A DNA stretch of 51,470 nucleotides from Clostridium sp. 28_17 (GCA_001916065.1 MNRS01000027.1:1-51470); one strand, 5' to 3'. Counted from the first letter of the stretch, positions 1 through 8,826 are shown. The notes: generated by a model not told the origin, from the sequence alone. Numbers and translations are program-made.

Positions 1-1
1 A

Positions 2-313
2 AGCTGTAAAGAATATTTAAAATATCTTAATACAATTATAAATGATAATAATATTGGAATTAAATTTCATAAAGAAATTGACGAAATTGAGTTAAAAAAT
101 ATGGAATCGAATTATGATATTTTATCAATTAAGAAAATGAAAAACAAAGAATATTCTAATAAATTTTTAGAAGAATTTATTTCAAAATCACAAGAGCATT
201 TATATATAGACGGCATTGTTAGTTGTCCATATACTGAAGGAAATGTTATTAAAGATATTTTAATATTAGTGCCAAGATTAGTGCCGAAAAATGAATTAAT
301 TAACACTATTTAA
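2..313 (+). CDS. Hypothetical protein, C-terminal part (cut by window edge)
   Basis: The frame is open from base 2 to the TAA at 311-313, so this is the last ~103 residues of a gene starting upstream. The ATG at 101 lies inside the frame and has no ribosome binding site, so it is probably not the start. The sequence is Lys/Asn/Ile-rich with no motif I recognise. It ends 20 bases before the TnpV-family gene and is probably co-transcribed with it, which suggests an accessory or mobile-element gene. Function unknown. Confidence 0.6.
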   Translation, partial: SCKEYLKYLNTIINDNNIGIKFHKEIDEIELKNMESNYDILSIKKMKNKEYSNKFLEEFISKSQEHLYIDGIVSCPYTEGNVIKDILILVPRLVPKNELINTI

Positions 314-333
314 AGAAGAAAGGAATGATAAAA

Positions 334-690
334 ATGAAAGTTACTTATACAAGAAAAGGAGATTATTTATTACCAGATTTATATTTAGAAAAAGGCGAAA
401 ATTATGGAAGGCTTGGAAGATATGGAATATTAAGATTACACTTTATTGCCCAAAACAAGCAAGCACTTTATGAAACATTATTGATGACAAATAAATTAAC
501 TCATCATCTTCTTTTAGTCAGTGATTCTTGTGAGAATTATTATGAAGAACTAATGGGAAATTATATTAAAAATGATGAAAGACTATCTGAAAAAAACAAA
601 GAATTAAATCCATTAGAATGGACAAAATTAATGAACAATTACAAAAATACAGCAGAAGAAATTGTCTTAAATGAATATGTTTTTATATAA
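334..690 (+). CDS. TnpV-family transposon-encoded protein
   Basis: About 118 residues from the ATG at 334, preceded at about 10 bases by GAAAGGA; the in-frame ATG at 325 lies too close to that site. It follows the TnpV pattern: N-terminal 'YLLPDLYL', 'GRYGILRLHF', 'LYETLLMTNKL' and C-terminal 'NPLEWTKLMNN...AEEIVL'. TnpV proteins are carried by Clostridial mobile elements; their biochemical role is not established. No transposase or recombinase is visible, so this may be a remnant or the edge of an element lying upstream. A weak hairpin (AAAGAG...CTCTTT, about 702-742) follows the stop. Confidence 0.72.
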   Translation: MKVTYTRKGDYLLPDLYLEKGENYGRLGRYGILRLHFIAQNKQALYETLLMTNKLTHHLLLVSDSCENYYEELMGNYIKNDERLSEKNKELNPLEWTKLMNNYKNTAEEIVLNEYVFI

Positions 691-814
691 ATAATCTTTA
701 AAAAAGAGAAAAAAATTATCAAAATAATTTAATCCTCTTTTTATGTTTTTCTTAATTTGGGAGTAATATTCTTGTCTAACCAGCACTGAATTTATACTCC
801 CGCATAAATTCTAC

Positions 815-830
815 TATGGGAATTCCCATA
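815..830. terminator. Perfect 16-bp palindrome after the SDR gene
   Basis: TATGGGAATTCCCATA at 815-830 is perfectly self-complementary and lies 5 bases beyond the stop of the minus-strand SDR gene. A second inverted repeat, GGGAGTA...TACTCCC, spans about 760-801. They could end the minus-strand operon or the plus-strand TnpV transcript. Neither has a strong T-run, so the terminator role is uncertain. Confidence 0.35.
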
Positions 831-834
831 CCCT

Positions 835-1590
835 TTACTTTAAAAGTATGCCACCATTGACATTAACATTTTCTCCATTGATATAATCAGCTTTATCACT
901 TAATAGAAACAAAACTAAATTAGCAGTATCTTCAACTTTACCTAATCTTTTACTAGGATTTTTTTCTGCAGTTGCTTTTATTTCTTCTTCGGAATAACTT
1001 TGCATACCTAAAGGTGTTAAAGTAAGCGATGGACTTACAGTATTAACTCTTATATTATATTTTGCTAATTCTAAAGCACAGCATTTAGTAAGCATTATTG
1101 TAGCTGCTTCACAAGTACAATATGCTACTGAATCTTCCATAGGTCTTGTACCTAATCTTGAAGCGATATTTACTACTCTTGGCATTGTAGACTTTTTCAT
1201 CAATGGTATTGCATTTTTTATACATTGCCATCTAGCAACTACATTTACATCTAATTCATGTCTATATTCTTCAATAGTCAAATTTTCTATCGATAAAACT
1301 TTATCGTATGCAGCACAATTGACTAATCCATCTAATACTCCATATTTTTCTGAAATTTTATTAAACATTTCATCTACTTCAGCTTCATTAGATAAATCAC
1401 ATTTTATAAGTAAAATATTATCTTTCCATTCTGATAGTTCTTCCATTGTTTCTTTAGCCATATGTTCATTATGACCATAATTGATAATAACTTTTGCATT
1501 GTTTTCTAACAACTGCTTTGCAATTTGCCTTCCCATTCCAGAAGTTGAACCTGTAACTAAAATAACTTTATTTTTAAAATCTATATTCAT
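835..1590 (-). CDS. SDR-family oxidoreductase (FabG-like) with YxxxE in place of YxxxK
   Basis: 251 residues, the usual length for a classical short-chain dehydrogenase/reductase. The Rossmann motif TGSTSGMG is at 13-20, NCAA (variant of NNAG) at 91-94, the active-site Asn near 116 and the catalytic Ser at 144. The catalytic Tyr is 157, but the Lys expected four residues later is Glu161 (codon GAA). In family members this Lys lowers the Tyr pKa and binds the nicotinamide ribose, so normal reductase activity is doubtful although cofactor binding may persist. The gene overlaps the upstream nuclease-like gene by 4 bases, so the two are probably translationally coupled. Substrate unknown. Confidence 0.85.
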   Translation of the reverse strand: MNIDFKNKVILVTGSTSGMGRQIAKQLLENNAKVIINYGHNEHMAKETMEELSEWKDNILLIKCDLSNEAEVDEMFNKISEKYGVLDGLVNCAAYDKVLSIENLTIEEYRHELDVNVVARWQCIKNAIPLMKKSTMPRVVNIASRLGTRPMEDSVAYCTCEAATIMLTKCCALELAKYNIRVNTVSPSLTLTPLGMQSYSEEEIKATAEKNPSKRLGKVEDTANLVLFLLSDKADYINGENVNVNGGILLK

Positions 1591-2837
1591 ATTTTTTCCT
1601 CCTTATTTATTTTTGTATATAGATTAAATACAAAAATTCTTATTTTTAATAATTGCCCTTGATTATCTGAACTCAAAAATAATTCAATCTCATTTTTATT
1701 TATATCGGTTAATGATTTAAATTTTGGAAGCAATTTTAAATTATCTTCTATTGTTTCTATTACTTTAAAGAAGTCCTTGTTGGTCTTTGAAAAAAATACA
1801 ATTGCTAATTTAGAATCATGCCATGTTGTATAGCTTAGTAACTGTTTTAATGTAGAATTTAATACTTGCTTTCCTTTCCAAAATTTACATTCTGTGACAA
1901 AAGCAGCTCTATTATTATATTCTATACATATATCTGTCTTTCCATTATTCCTAAATGCTTCGCCTTGAACCTGTCCTTCATAGTCAACATTTAACTGGGC
2001 AACTATAATGTTCCTTAATTCTTCCTCATCTAGTTTAATAAATGTATTAGGTGTTTTTTCGAACGAAGCACCTATATGCCTTATTCTTCTTAGAATTTCC
2101 TCATAGTCTTTATCAGGAATGTAATATTCAGTTTCTTTCTCCACCTTAGTATTTAAAGGTTTATTATTTTTTATTACTTTTATTGGTTGAAACGAAGGAG
2201 CATTTGGCGATTTTTTTAATGGAATCTCTAATTTTTCACTGAATTTATAAAATAATGATATTTGTTTTTTCTTTTTTTCGACTAATTCATTTATATAGTT
2301 TGGCAAACTATTGTTAAATTCATTTATATCTTTATTTGTATTTTTAATAGTATCTTTTAAATTTTTCAAATCGTGTTTATAAGAACTCATTATCTGATTC
2401 ATCGTGTTGTCAACATTATCATTTAACGCTTCCGAATATTCTAGTACAGCAACATTTTTAGATATATTTAAATTATCTGGATGCCACATTAAATATGTAC
2501 TTGCATGATATGACAATAAATCTATATTTCCAATTATACTGTGTGAAAATTTAACTGTAAATCCAGGAACATCATAATATTCTTTATCAAAACATGAACC
2601 TCTATGATAGAAAGGGTTATACTTTCTTACTGTATTTTCTCTTATATCTCTATCTATTTCACTATCAGATATTTGTATTACTTCTAGCATATATTTTATT
2701 TGGATATTGTTAACGATATCTTGCACAGTATTTGCCATTATTATATCGTTATTCAGGTTATTAATTTCATATGAAATTTGCTGTTTCTTTTGCATTAAGA
2801 AATCAGATAACGAACATTTAGGATTATTAAAACTCAT
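1587..2837 (-). CDS. PD-(D/E)XK nuclease-like protein, restriction-endonuclease fold
   Basis: 416 residues. The C-terminal third carries a nuclease-like core: Asp302 in GKTDICIE, Glu316-Cys-Lys318 (ExK) in 'FVTECKFWKGK', and Gln332...Tyr336 (QLLSY, like the QxxxY of RecB-type nucleases). An acidic helix before it (EEELRN, ~271-276) fits the leading part of such folds. The N-terminal 200 residues are Asn/Lys-rich with likely coiled coil (140-200) and no recognised domain. GTGAGG supplies the ribosome binding site. The first gene of a two-gene operon with the SDR gene and close to a TnpV gene, it may belong to a defence or mobile-element module. Target unknown. Confidence 0.7.
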   Translation of the reverse strand: MSFNNPKCSLSDFLMQKKQQISYEINNLNNDIIMANTVQDIVNNIQIKYMLEVIQISDSEIDRDIRENTVRKYNPFYHRGSCFDKEYYDVPGFTVKFSHSIIGNIDLLSYHASTYLMWHPDNLNISKNVAVLEYSEALNDNVDNTMNQIMSSYKHDLKNLKDTIKNTNKDINEFNNSLPNYINELVEKKKKQISLFYKFSEKLEIPLKKSPNAPSFQPIKVIKNNKPLNTKVEKETEYYIPDKDYEEILRRIRHIGASFEKTPNTFIKLDEEELRNIIVAQLNVDYEGQVQGEAFRNNGKTDICIEYNNRAAFVTECKFWKGKQVLNSTLKQLLSYTTWHDSKLAIVFFSKTNKDFFKVIETIEDNLKLLPKFKSLTDINKNEIELFLSSDNQGQLLKIRIFVFNLYTKINKEEKI

Positions 2838-2916
2838 ACTTATACCTCACGCGATTAATTTAATAAATAACATATGAATATTATACTATAAAATAACAAA
2901 AATCTCCATACTCCCA

Positions 2917-2945
2917 TTGAAATTAAATAAGATTTCATATATAAT
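2917..2945 (+). promoter_or_regulatory. Predicted sigma-A promoter for a short plus-strand transcript
   Basis: TTGAAA at 2917-2922, a 17-base spacer, TATAAT at 2940-2945. It faces the 3' end of the helicase gene with no ORF downstream, so it would drive the short RNA at about 2952-3060. Confidence 0.5.
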
Positions 2946-2951
2946 ATTTTT

Positions 2952-3060
2952 AGAAAGAGAGCGTTATGGTTCGTAAGTTGTAGCTTAATCGCTCCAATTT
3001 AAAAGGTCTTATAAATATTATTTTTCAATATTTATAAGACCCTATTCATTTTTCTATTTT
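2952..3060 (+). ncRNA. Candidate small RNA, about 90-110 nt
   Basis: A transcript from the promoter at 2917-2945 would contain a hairpin at 2959-2994 (GAGCGTTA...TAATCGCTC) and then a perfect 15-bp terminator-like stem at 3005-3041 followed by a T-rich tract. No ORF longer than a few codons is present. This is inferred from layout only; the same stem can serve as the terminator of the convergent helicase gene. Confidence 0.35.
3005..3041. terminator. Strong bidirectional terminator
   Basis: A perfect 15-bp stem (3005-3019 with 3027-3041) and 7-base loop, with TTTT on the minus-strand side and a T-rich run on the plus side. It lies 12 bases beyond the stop of the minus-strand helicase gene. 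Confidence 0.75.
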
Positions 3061-4781
3061 TGTTTTAATCTTAAATATCCAAGTTCTTCCCAACTATTAT
3101 AAGCAAGATTAATTTTAAATACCAATTTAGGTTTAGCACCTGCTCTGTTCTTATCAACAACACAAGCATAATATCTAACATCAGGATTTTCTGATTTTTC
3201 CAAATCAAAAAATTTAGTATCTACTTCTTTTAAAGAATATTCATATTCATCTAAATGTTCTCTTGTTATTTGTTTAAATAAGCATAAAGTATCTAAAACT
3301 TCTTTTACAGTTCTACTAACGGCTAAGTCGTTTACATCCAAATTAATAGGTGATGTTGCATTTTCTGCTAACTGTAGCGAAGAACATATAAAAATATTAA
3401 AGTTTTGTGCTAAGTTTGAAAGTATTGTTGCTGTTTTCTTGATTTCTTCTGGGTTTCCAATATTGCTTGTATCAGTTTTTAGTGTATCATAAAATACATA
3501 TTCAATATGTTCTTTGTAGTAATAATTTATAATTACTTTTTTTAGTTCGTCATTTGTATGGTCTGTAATATTAATAAAATATATTGAATTATCTATTTGC
3601 TTACTAGCCCAGTCTATCGCTTTTATTGTTTTGTTAAATTCTGTTGATATTTCAGATAATCTTTTTATAAATTGTGTTTGTGTTTCTCCTTCTTCTTTTA
3701 GAACATATCCATGTTCATCAAGTTTGGCATCTTTTTTATGGTCAGGTCTAAATTTGAATTCTAGTAATTCTGTTTCTGAAACATGTACATCTTGTCCATG
3801 AATTTTTTGAATTTCTGGGTTGTTTATAATTGTTGTAATTAAACATAATTTCATTTTTTCTTCTGACATTTCATTTGATATTACTAGAACTTTCTTTTTG
3901 TGTACAAGTGCTGTGTATGCTGCAATATCAATTGTTAACCTACTTTTACCATTGTTTGATGGCATTGCATATGCCATTGTTTCGCCTTTTCTTATTCCTT
4001 TAAATACCTCAGTTAACACTGGGAATGGATATGATAAACCATTTGCTAATTCATTTTCTCCACTTTCTAAGAAGTTTACAAGTCCATCACTTAAAACTGC
4101 AGATTTGAATTTTTGTGTTACTCTAACTTGTTCAATTGTGTCTTCAATTTCTTCGGGTGACATTTTGTCATATAGAGTGTAATCTGTAATTTCAACTATT
4201 TTTTCTTGTACATTTCTTTCAGGTGTTTCAGTATATGCTTTTCTAAGTATAAATAATTTCTTTAATTCATCATATACTTTTTCAATATTGTATTCTTTTC
4301 CTTTTACATCTTTTCTTAATTTATTTTTTAACTCATATACCGCTTCTGAGTCTTTTGCAAAGTTAAATTTGTCCTTTGCTTTTTCTGATGAATATTTTGA
4401 CCCTTCGTTAAATAATACACTCTTATATATATTTAACATTTCTGGATCTTCAAAAAAACAGTCGTCAAATACAAAATAATATTTAGAAATTAGTTTTGGA
4501 TTGTCTAATAACATTCCTATAAAAATTGTTTCTAATTGAGGATTACTTAATTGTTGTGGATATGTTCCGTCTTCTTCTTCCTCTTCTGGTCCAAATTCTA
4601 GAAATTGTTGTTCTTCTATTTTGGCTTTTTCTTCTTTGTCTTTTAATTCTCTCATTCTGCTAAGTGCTTCTAAAAAATTCTTTTTTGCTAATAATTGTCT
4701 TATATTTGCTATTTCTATGCTGTTTTCTTTTGTTACTTCTATACTGTCAAGTAACTCATATATTTTATCAATATTTTCCAT
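3054..4781 (-). CDS. Divergent DnaB-type replicative helicase
   Basis: 575 residues, longer than typical DnaB (~450). After an extra N-terminal segment with an acidic stretch (~65-71) comes a DnaB-N-like helical region (~77-190, 'LETIFIGMLLDNP'). The RecA-like motor has a degenerate Walker A, MPSNNGKS, at ~273-280, then 'ISNEMSEEKM' (DnaB SLEMS motif), 'YVFYDTLK' in place of Walker B, 'ICSSLQLAEN' like motif H3, and 'KNRAGAKPK' like the arginine-finger segment. Walker B lacks the usual paired acidic residues. It lies 59 bases after valS and may be its co-transcribed distal gene. It may be a lineage-specific paralogue or the main helicase; the window cannot decide. Confidence 0.7.
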   Translation of the reverse strand: MENIDKIYELLDSIEVTKENSIEIANIRQLLAKKNFLEALSRMRELKDKEEKAKIEEQQFLEFGPEEEEEDGTYPQQLSNPQLETIFIGMLLDNPKLISKYYFVFDDCFFEDPEMLNIYKSVLFNEGSKYSSEKAKDKFNFAKDSEAVYELKNKLRKDVKGKEYNIEKVYDELKKLFILRKAYTETPERNVQEKIVEITDYTLYDKMSPEEIEDTIEQVRVTQKFKSAVLSDGLVNFLESGENELANGLSYPFPVLTEVFKGIRKGETMAYAMPSNNGKSRLTIDIAAYTALVHKKKVLVISNEMSEEKMKLCLITTIINNPEIQKIHGQDVHVSETELLEFKFRPDHKKDAKLDEHGYVLKEEGETQTQFIKRLSEISTEFNKTIKAIDWASKQIDNSIYFINITDHTNDELKKVIINYYYKEHIEYVFYDTLKTDTSNIGNPEEIKKTATILSNLAQNFNIFICSSLQLAENATSPINLDVNDLAVSRTVKEVLDTLCLFKQITREHLDEYEYSLKEVDTKFFDLEKSENPDVRYYACVVDKNRAGAKPKLVFKINLAYNSWEELGYLRLKQK

Positions 4782-4840
4782 TATTTTTTCTCCTTTCGCT
4801 CACTTCGTTCGCTCATCGTCATCCAAAATTTTTCAAATTT

Positions 4841-7516
4841 TTATTTTAGTCTTTCTACTACCTTAGCAAGCATATCCTTGTATTTCTCTAGTTTGTCTTT
4901 TTCTTCTTGTATTTTCTTTTCTGGTGCTTTGTTTACAAATCCTGAATTTGAAAGCATTTTTTCACATCTTGCAACTTCTGATTCAAGTCTAGTTTTTTCC
5001 TCTTCTAATCTCTTTCTTTCTTCTTCCATATCAACTAAATCTTCAAGTGGCATATAAAGTTCAATTCCGTCTTTTAGGATACTTATTGCATTTTCTGGTA
5101 TTCCAGCTTTGTCTTTTTGAACTACTATTTTCTCTCCAAGTCCTAGTTTTAAGATAAAGTCTTTTGCTTCCCAGATTTCATTTTCATATTTTTTTGTTAC
5201 AAATATTAATTCTGATTTTTTTGATGGATGTATGTTCATGTTTGCTCTTACGTTTCTTATTTCTGTAATGATTTCTTTTATTTTTTCAACTGTTTGTTCC
5301 TCATCATCAAATGCAAATTTTTCTCTTATTGTTGGCCATTTTGATACTATTAAGTCTGCTTCATTGTATTTTACTAGTTTGTCATAAATTTCTGATGTTA
5401 CAAATGGCATAAATGGATGTAATAATTTTAGTGATGTTCCAAATACATGGTTTAATATGTCACTTACAGCAACTTTTGTTTCTTCATTTTCGCTATAAAT
5501 TCTTGTTTTAACCATTTCGATATACCAGTCACAGAATTCGTTCCAGATGAAGTTATAAATTTTGTCAATTGCAATTCCTAAATCATAATTTTCAATATTT
5601 CTTGTGATGTCTGCTACTAATTTGTCTAATTTATTTAGTATCCACTTGTCTTCTATTGTTAATAAATCTGGGTTATATGTTTTTGTTTCGTGATTATATA
5701 CTTTGTGACAAAATTCTTTTACTTTGTTTTCGTCTGGTGTATTCATTATTATGAATTTAGCTGCATTCCAAATTTTGTTTGCAAAGTTTGATGCTTGTTC
5801 TAGTTTTTCTGGCATATATCTGATGTCATTTCCCATTGTTGTTCCAGAAAGTACTGAAAATCTTAATGCATCTGCACCATATTGGTCAATTATTTCAATT
5901 GGGTCAATTCCATTTCCTAATGATTTTGACATTTTTCTTCCTTGCGAATCTCTTACAATTCCATGTACTACAACATCTTTAAATGGATTTTTGTCTGTTA
6001 ATTCTAATCCTTGTGTCATCATTCTTGATACCCAAAATGTTATGATATCATATCCTGTTACCAATACATTTGTTGGATAAAATGTTTTGTAGTCTTCTGA
6101 TTCTGTATTTGGCCAACCTAATGTTGAGAATGGCCATAATGCTGAACTAAACCATGTATCTAGTGAATCTTCGTCTTGATGTAATTTGCTAGAACCACAT
6201 TTTTCACATTTTTCAGGCATTTGTTTTGCTACATGTATATGTCCACATTTGTCGCAATAATATACTGGAATTCTGTGCCCCCACCATAATTGTCTTGATA
6301 TACACCAGTCTTGGATATTATCTAACCAGTTAAAATACATTTTTTCGTATCTTTTTGGTACAAATTTTACTTGCGTCTTTCTAACTGCATCTGCTGCTCT
6401 TTTAGCTAAATCTTTCATTGATACAAACCATTGCTCTGAAATTCTTGGTTCTATTGTGCTATGGCATCTGTAGCATTTTCCAACATTATGTGTATAATCT
6501 TCAATTTTAACTAAGTTTCCTAGCTCTTGTAATTTTTCTACGATTAGTTTTCTTGCTTCTATTGCTGGCATTCCTTTATATTCAGGAACTAAATCTCCCA
6601 TAATTGAACTATCGTCAAATACTTCTATAATTTCTAAGTTATGTCTTAGTCCTGCTTGATAATCATTTGGGTCATGAGCTGGTGTGATTTTAACACATCC
6701 TGTTCCAAATTCTTTTTCAACAAATTCGTCTGCAATTATTGGAATCTCTTTGTTCATAATTGGTAAGATACATTTTTTACCTACTAAATCTTTGTATCTT
6801 TCATCATCTGGATGTACTGCAACTGCTGTATCTCCAAGCATTGTTTCAGGTCTTGTTGTTGCAACTATAATATATCTGTCTGCTTCACCTGCAATTTGAT
6901 ATCTAATATGCCATAAGTGTGATGGTTCGTCCTCATATTCAACTTCTGCATCAGAAATTGTTGTATGACATGATGGACACCAGTTTATCATTTTTTTACC
7001 TTTGTAAATTAATCCTTTATTATACAATTGGATAAATTGTTCTAAAACTGCTTCTGATAGTCCCTCATCCATAGTAAATCTGTCTCTATCCCAGTCACAT
7101 GAACATCCTAATCTTCTTTGTTGTTTTTTAATTGTTCCACCATATTCTTTAGTCCAAGCCCATGCTCTTTCTAAGAATTGTTCTCTTGTAATATCAGCTT
7201 TTGTTAAGCCTTCTTCTTCTTTCATTTTTGCAACAACTTTTACTTCTGTTGCAATTGCTGCATGGTCTGAACCTGGAAGCCATAGTGTGTTGTATCCTTG
7301 CATTCTTTTAAATCTTATTAAAATATCTTGAATTGTGTCATCTAATGCATGTCCCATGTGTAATTTTCCTGTTACATTTGGTGGTGGCATCATTATACAG
7401 TAACTTTCTTTTGTTTTGTCCATACTTGGTTTGAAGTATCCTTTTTCTTCCCATTCTTGATATAGTTTTTCTTCAAAATCTTGTGGATTGTACTTGTCAT
7501 TTAATTTCTTATCCAT
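4841..7516 (-). CDS. valS: Valine-tRNA ligase
   Basis: 891 residues, the normal size for ValRS. The cytoplasmic class I synthetase charges tRNA-Val and edits mischarged Thr. The HIGH-type motif appears as GKLHMGHALDD near residue 50 and the KMSKS loop as 'GRKMSKSLGNGIDP'. The editing domain contains 'VATTRPETMLGDTAV'. The 'WCISRQLWWGHRIP' block and a C-terminal coiled coil (~825-890, 'MEEERKRLEEEK') are typical. AGGAGGAATT precedes the ATG. It lies 21 bases after the epimerase gene, and both are downstream of a T-box with a GUA (Val) specifier, so expression should rise when uncharged tRNA-Val accumulates. Confidence 0.98.
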   Translation of the reverse strand: MDKKLNDKYNPQDFEEKLYQEWEEKGYFKPSMDKTKESYCIMMPPPNVTGKLHMGHALDDTIQDILIRFKRMQGYNTLWLPGSDHAAIATEVKVVAKMKEEEGLTKADITREQFLERAWAWTKEYGGTIKKQQRRLGCSCDWDRDRFTMDEGLSEAVLEQFIQLYNKGLIYKGKKMINWCPSCHTTISDAEVEYEDEPSHLWHIRYQIAGEADRYIIVATTRPETMLGDTAVAVHPDDERYKDLVGKKCILPIMNKEIPIIADEFVEKEFGTGCVKITPAHDPNDYQAGLRHNLEIIEVFDDSSIMGDLVPEYKGMPAIEARKLIVEKLQELGNLVKIEDYTHNVGKCYRCHSTIEPRISEQWFVSMKDLAKRAADAVRKTQVKFVPKRYEKMYFNWLDNIQDWCISRQLWWGHRIPVYYCDKCGHIHVAKQMPEKCEKCGSSKLHQDEDSLDTWFSSALWPFSTLGWPNTESEDYKTFYPTNVLVTGYDIITFWVSRMMTQGLELTDKNPFKDVVVHGIVRDSQGRKMSKSLGNGIDPIEIIDQYGADALRFSVLSGTTMGNDIRYMPEKLEQASNFANKIWNAAKFIIMNTPDENKVKEFCHKVYNHETKTYNPDLLTIEDKWILNKLDKLVADITRNIENYDLGIAIDKIYNFIWNEFCDWYIEMVKTRIYSENEETKVAVSDILNHVFGTSLKLLHPFMPFVTSEIYDKLVKYNEADLIVSKWPTIREKFAFDDEEQTVEKIKEIITEIRNVRANMNIHPSKKSELIFVTKKYENEIWEAKDFILKLGLGEKIVVQKDKAGIPENAISILKDGIELYMPLEDLVDMEEERKRLEEEKTRLESEVARCEKMLSNSGFVNKAPEKKIQEEKDKLEKYKDMLAKVVERLK

Positions 7517-7537
7517 TTTTAATTCCTCCTTATTATT

Positions 7538-8389
7538 TTAAAATTTAATTGAATATTTACATTCAAACTCTTTATCTTTTGGTAATTCAATAATACCTTC
7601 TTTATCTTTATAAATTTGTGTACTATCTATTCTATCAGCCGTATTCTGCCAAGGCTCAATGCAGACAAATGGAGCTCCTTTTTTTGACCATAATGCTAAA
7701 TATGGAAATCCTGTAAAATCAAGTTCTAATATCTTTTGATTTGTTTCATGATTTTGCAAAACTACTTTATTTGATTTTAAATTTTTCATAATTACTGCAT
7801 CATTATCAAAAGTATCTTCTTTTAAATAAATTTTATTATCTTGTAAAATATTTTGTGCTTTTTCTGTATCTATTAAACCATTTTTTAATTTAAGGAACTC
7901 AATTTTATTTTCATTTTCTGAAAATAAAATTTCGTATTCACCATTACTATAATCACAATTAAATGCCGGATGTCCACCTAATCCAAAATATATTGTTTTA
8001 TCATCAATGTTTTTTACTTTATAGGTTACTGTTAAAGTATCTCCTATTATTTCATATATAACATGTAATTCAAATTTATATGGATATTTTTTTAATGTTT
8101 CCTCATTATCTTTTAACATATAGTGATGCTCATTTTCTGTTTTTGATATCTCTTCAAAGTCCATATCTCTTGCAAATCCATGTTGTGACATTTCATATAT
8201 TTTATCCTCTATTTGAGTTTGAGAATTTTTAAGTTGACCTACTATTGGAAATAGTATTGGTGCTTGTCTTTTCCAATATATATTGCCATTACTATCTAAC
8301 ACTTTTGCTCCTTGAAATAACATTTCTTTGCCATTATATTTGATACTTGTTAATTCCGCACCTGATTTTTTTGTTTGAATTTTTAGCAT
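7538..8389 (-). CDS. Aldose 1-epimerase family protein (LacX-like)
   Basis: 283 residues. The sequence matches the LacX-like branch of galactose mutarotase folds: 'GAELTSIKYNGKEMLFQG', 'WKRQAPILFPIVGQL', 'MSQHGFARDMDFE', 'FGLGGHPAFNCD' and C-terminal 'CIEPWQNTADR'. The conserved His residues (QHG, GGHP) and late Glu correspond to the mutarotase catalytic set. Substrate unknown. It is the first gene after the valine T-box, so a sugar-epimerase gene sits under valine-tRNA control with valS. Confidence 0.88.
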   Translation of the reverse strand: MLKIQTKKSGAELTSIKYNGKEMLFQGAKVLDSNGNIYWKRQAPILFPIVGQLKNSQTQIEDKIYEMSQHGFARDMDFEEISKTENEHHYMLKDNEETLKKYPYKFELHVIYEIIGDTLTVTYKVKNIDDKTIYFGLGGHPAFNCDYSNGEYEILFSENENKIEFLKLKNGLIDTEKAQNILQDNKIYLKEDTFDNDAVIMKNLKSNKVVLQNHETNQKILELDFTGFPYLALWSKKGAPFVCIEPWQNTADRIDSTQIYKDKEGIIELPKDKEFECKYSIKF

Positions 8390-8436
8390 TTTTAACCTCC
8401 TTTTTATATTTTATATGACACAATTCGAACTTTTTT

Positions 8437-8465
8437 AGGGATTGGGGGACGGGTCTTTAATCCCT
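8437..8465. repeat. GGGACGGGTC dispersed repeat, single copy
   Basis: One unit of a hairpin-forming repeat: AGGGATT...AATCCCT arms around the core GGGACGGGTC. It lies between the T-box terminator and the epimerase start, within the 5' untranslated region of the operon. Other copies are at 17716-17782, 31286-31366 and 36474-36607. Confidence 0.8.
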
Positions 8466-8514
8466 TTTTTTTACAATGAAGAATTGAAATTTAAAAATCT
8501 CTCTTTTTGTACAC

Positions 8515-8820
8515 AAAAACTCGCCAATATGCTATTGTTTAGCATAAGGGCGAGTTTATATCTCACGGTACCACCTTAATTATTATTCAAATTTATATTG
8601 TTAACATTTTGTGTCAATTACTTTATTTTAAATAATATCTCTTTTACTTTAACGCAGTATTACGGATAATCTTGAGTTTATTTTCGGATTATCAACTCCA
8701 AAGTTACTTTCCATTTATCTTTATTTTAGAAGTTTCCAGCCTTTGACTTCTATTCTCTTTAAATTAGTTTTAAATGTACTTCTCTTTTTCTTTGTTTTTA
8801 TTTTGTATTTCATTTTTTAT
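8515..8820 (-). promoter_or_regulatory. T-box leader, valine specifier (GUA)
   Basis: Reading the minus strand, Stem I has an AAAG/CTTT base and CATTT/AAATG above it. The specifier bulge GAAAGTAA contains GTA (8707-8705) followed by the usual A, and the distal loop contains AGAGA and GGCTGGAAA. The T-box core AAGGTGGTACCGTGAG is at 8577-8562. A terminator follows (AAACTCGCC...GGCGAGTTTTT, 8557-8515) whose 5' side includes the CGCCCTT that competes with the antiterminator. Known mechanism: uncharged tRNA pairs with specifier and T-box and prevents termination. GUA fits the downstream valS. Confidence 0.93.
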
Positions 8821-8826
8821 GCACTT

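Noticed and set aside
1..700. Considered as a complete transposon or integrative element
   Set aside because: Only a TnpV-family gene is visible; there is no transposase, recombinase, terminal repeat or attachment site in view.
4796..4817. CGCTCACTTCGTTCGCTC motif between valS and the helicase gene, considered as a regulatory hairpin
   Set aside because: Only imperfect self-complementarity and a single copy in the window; no clear role.
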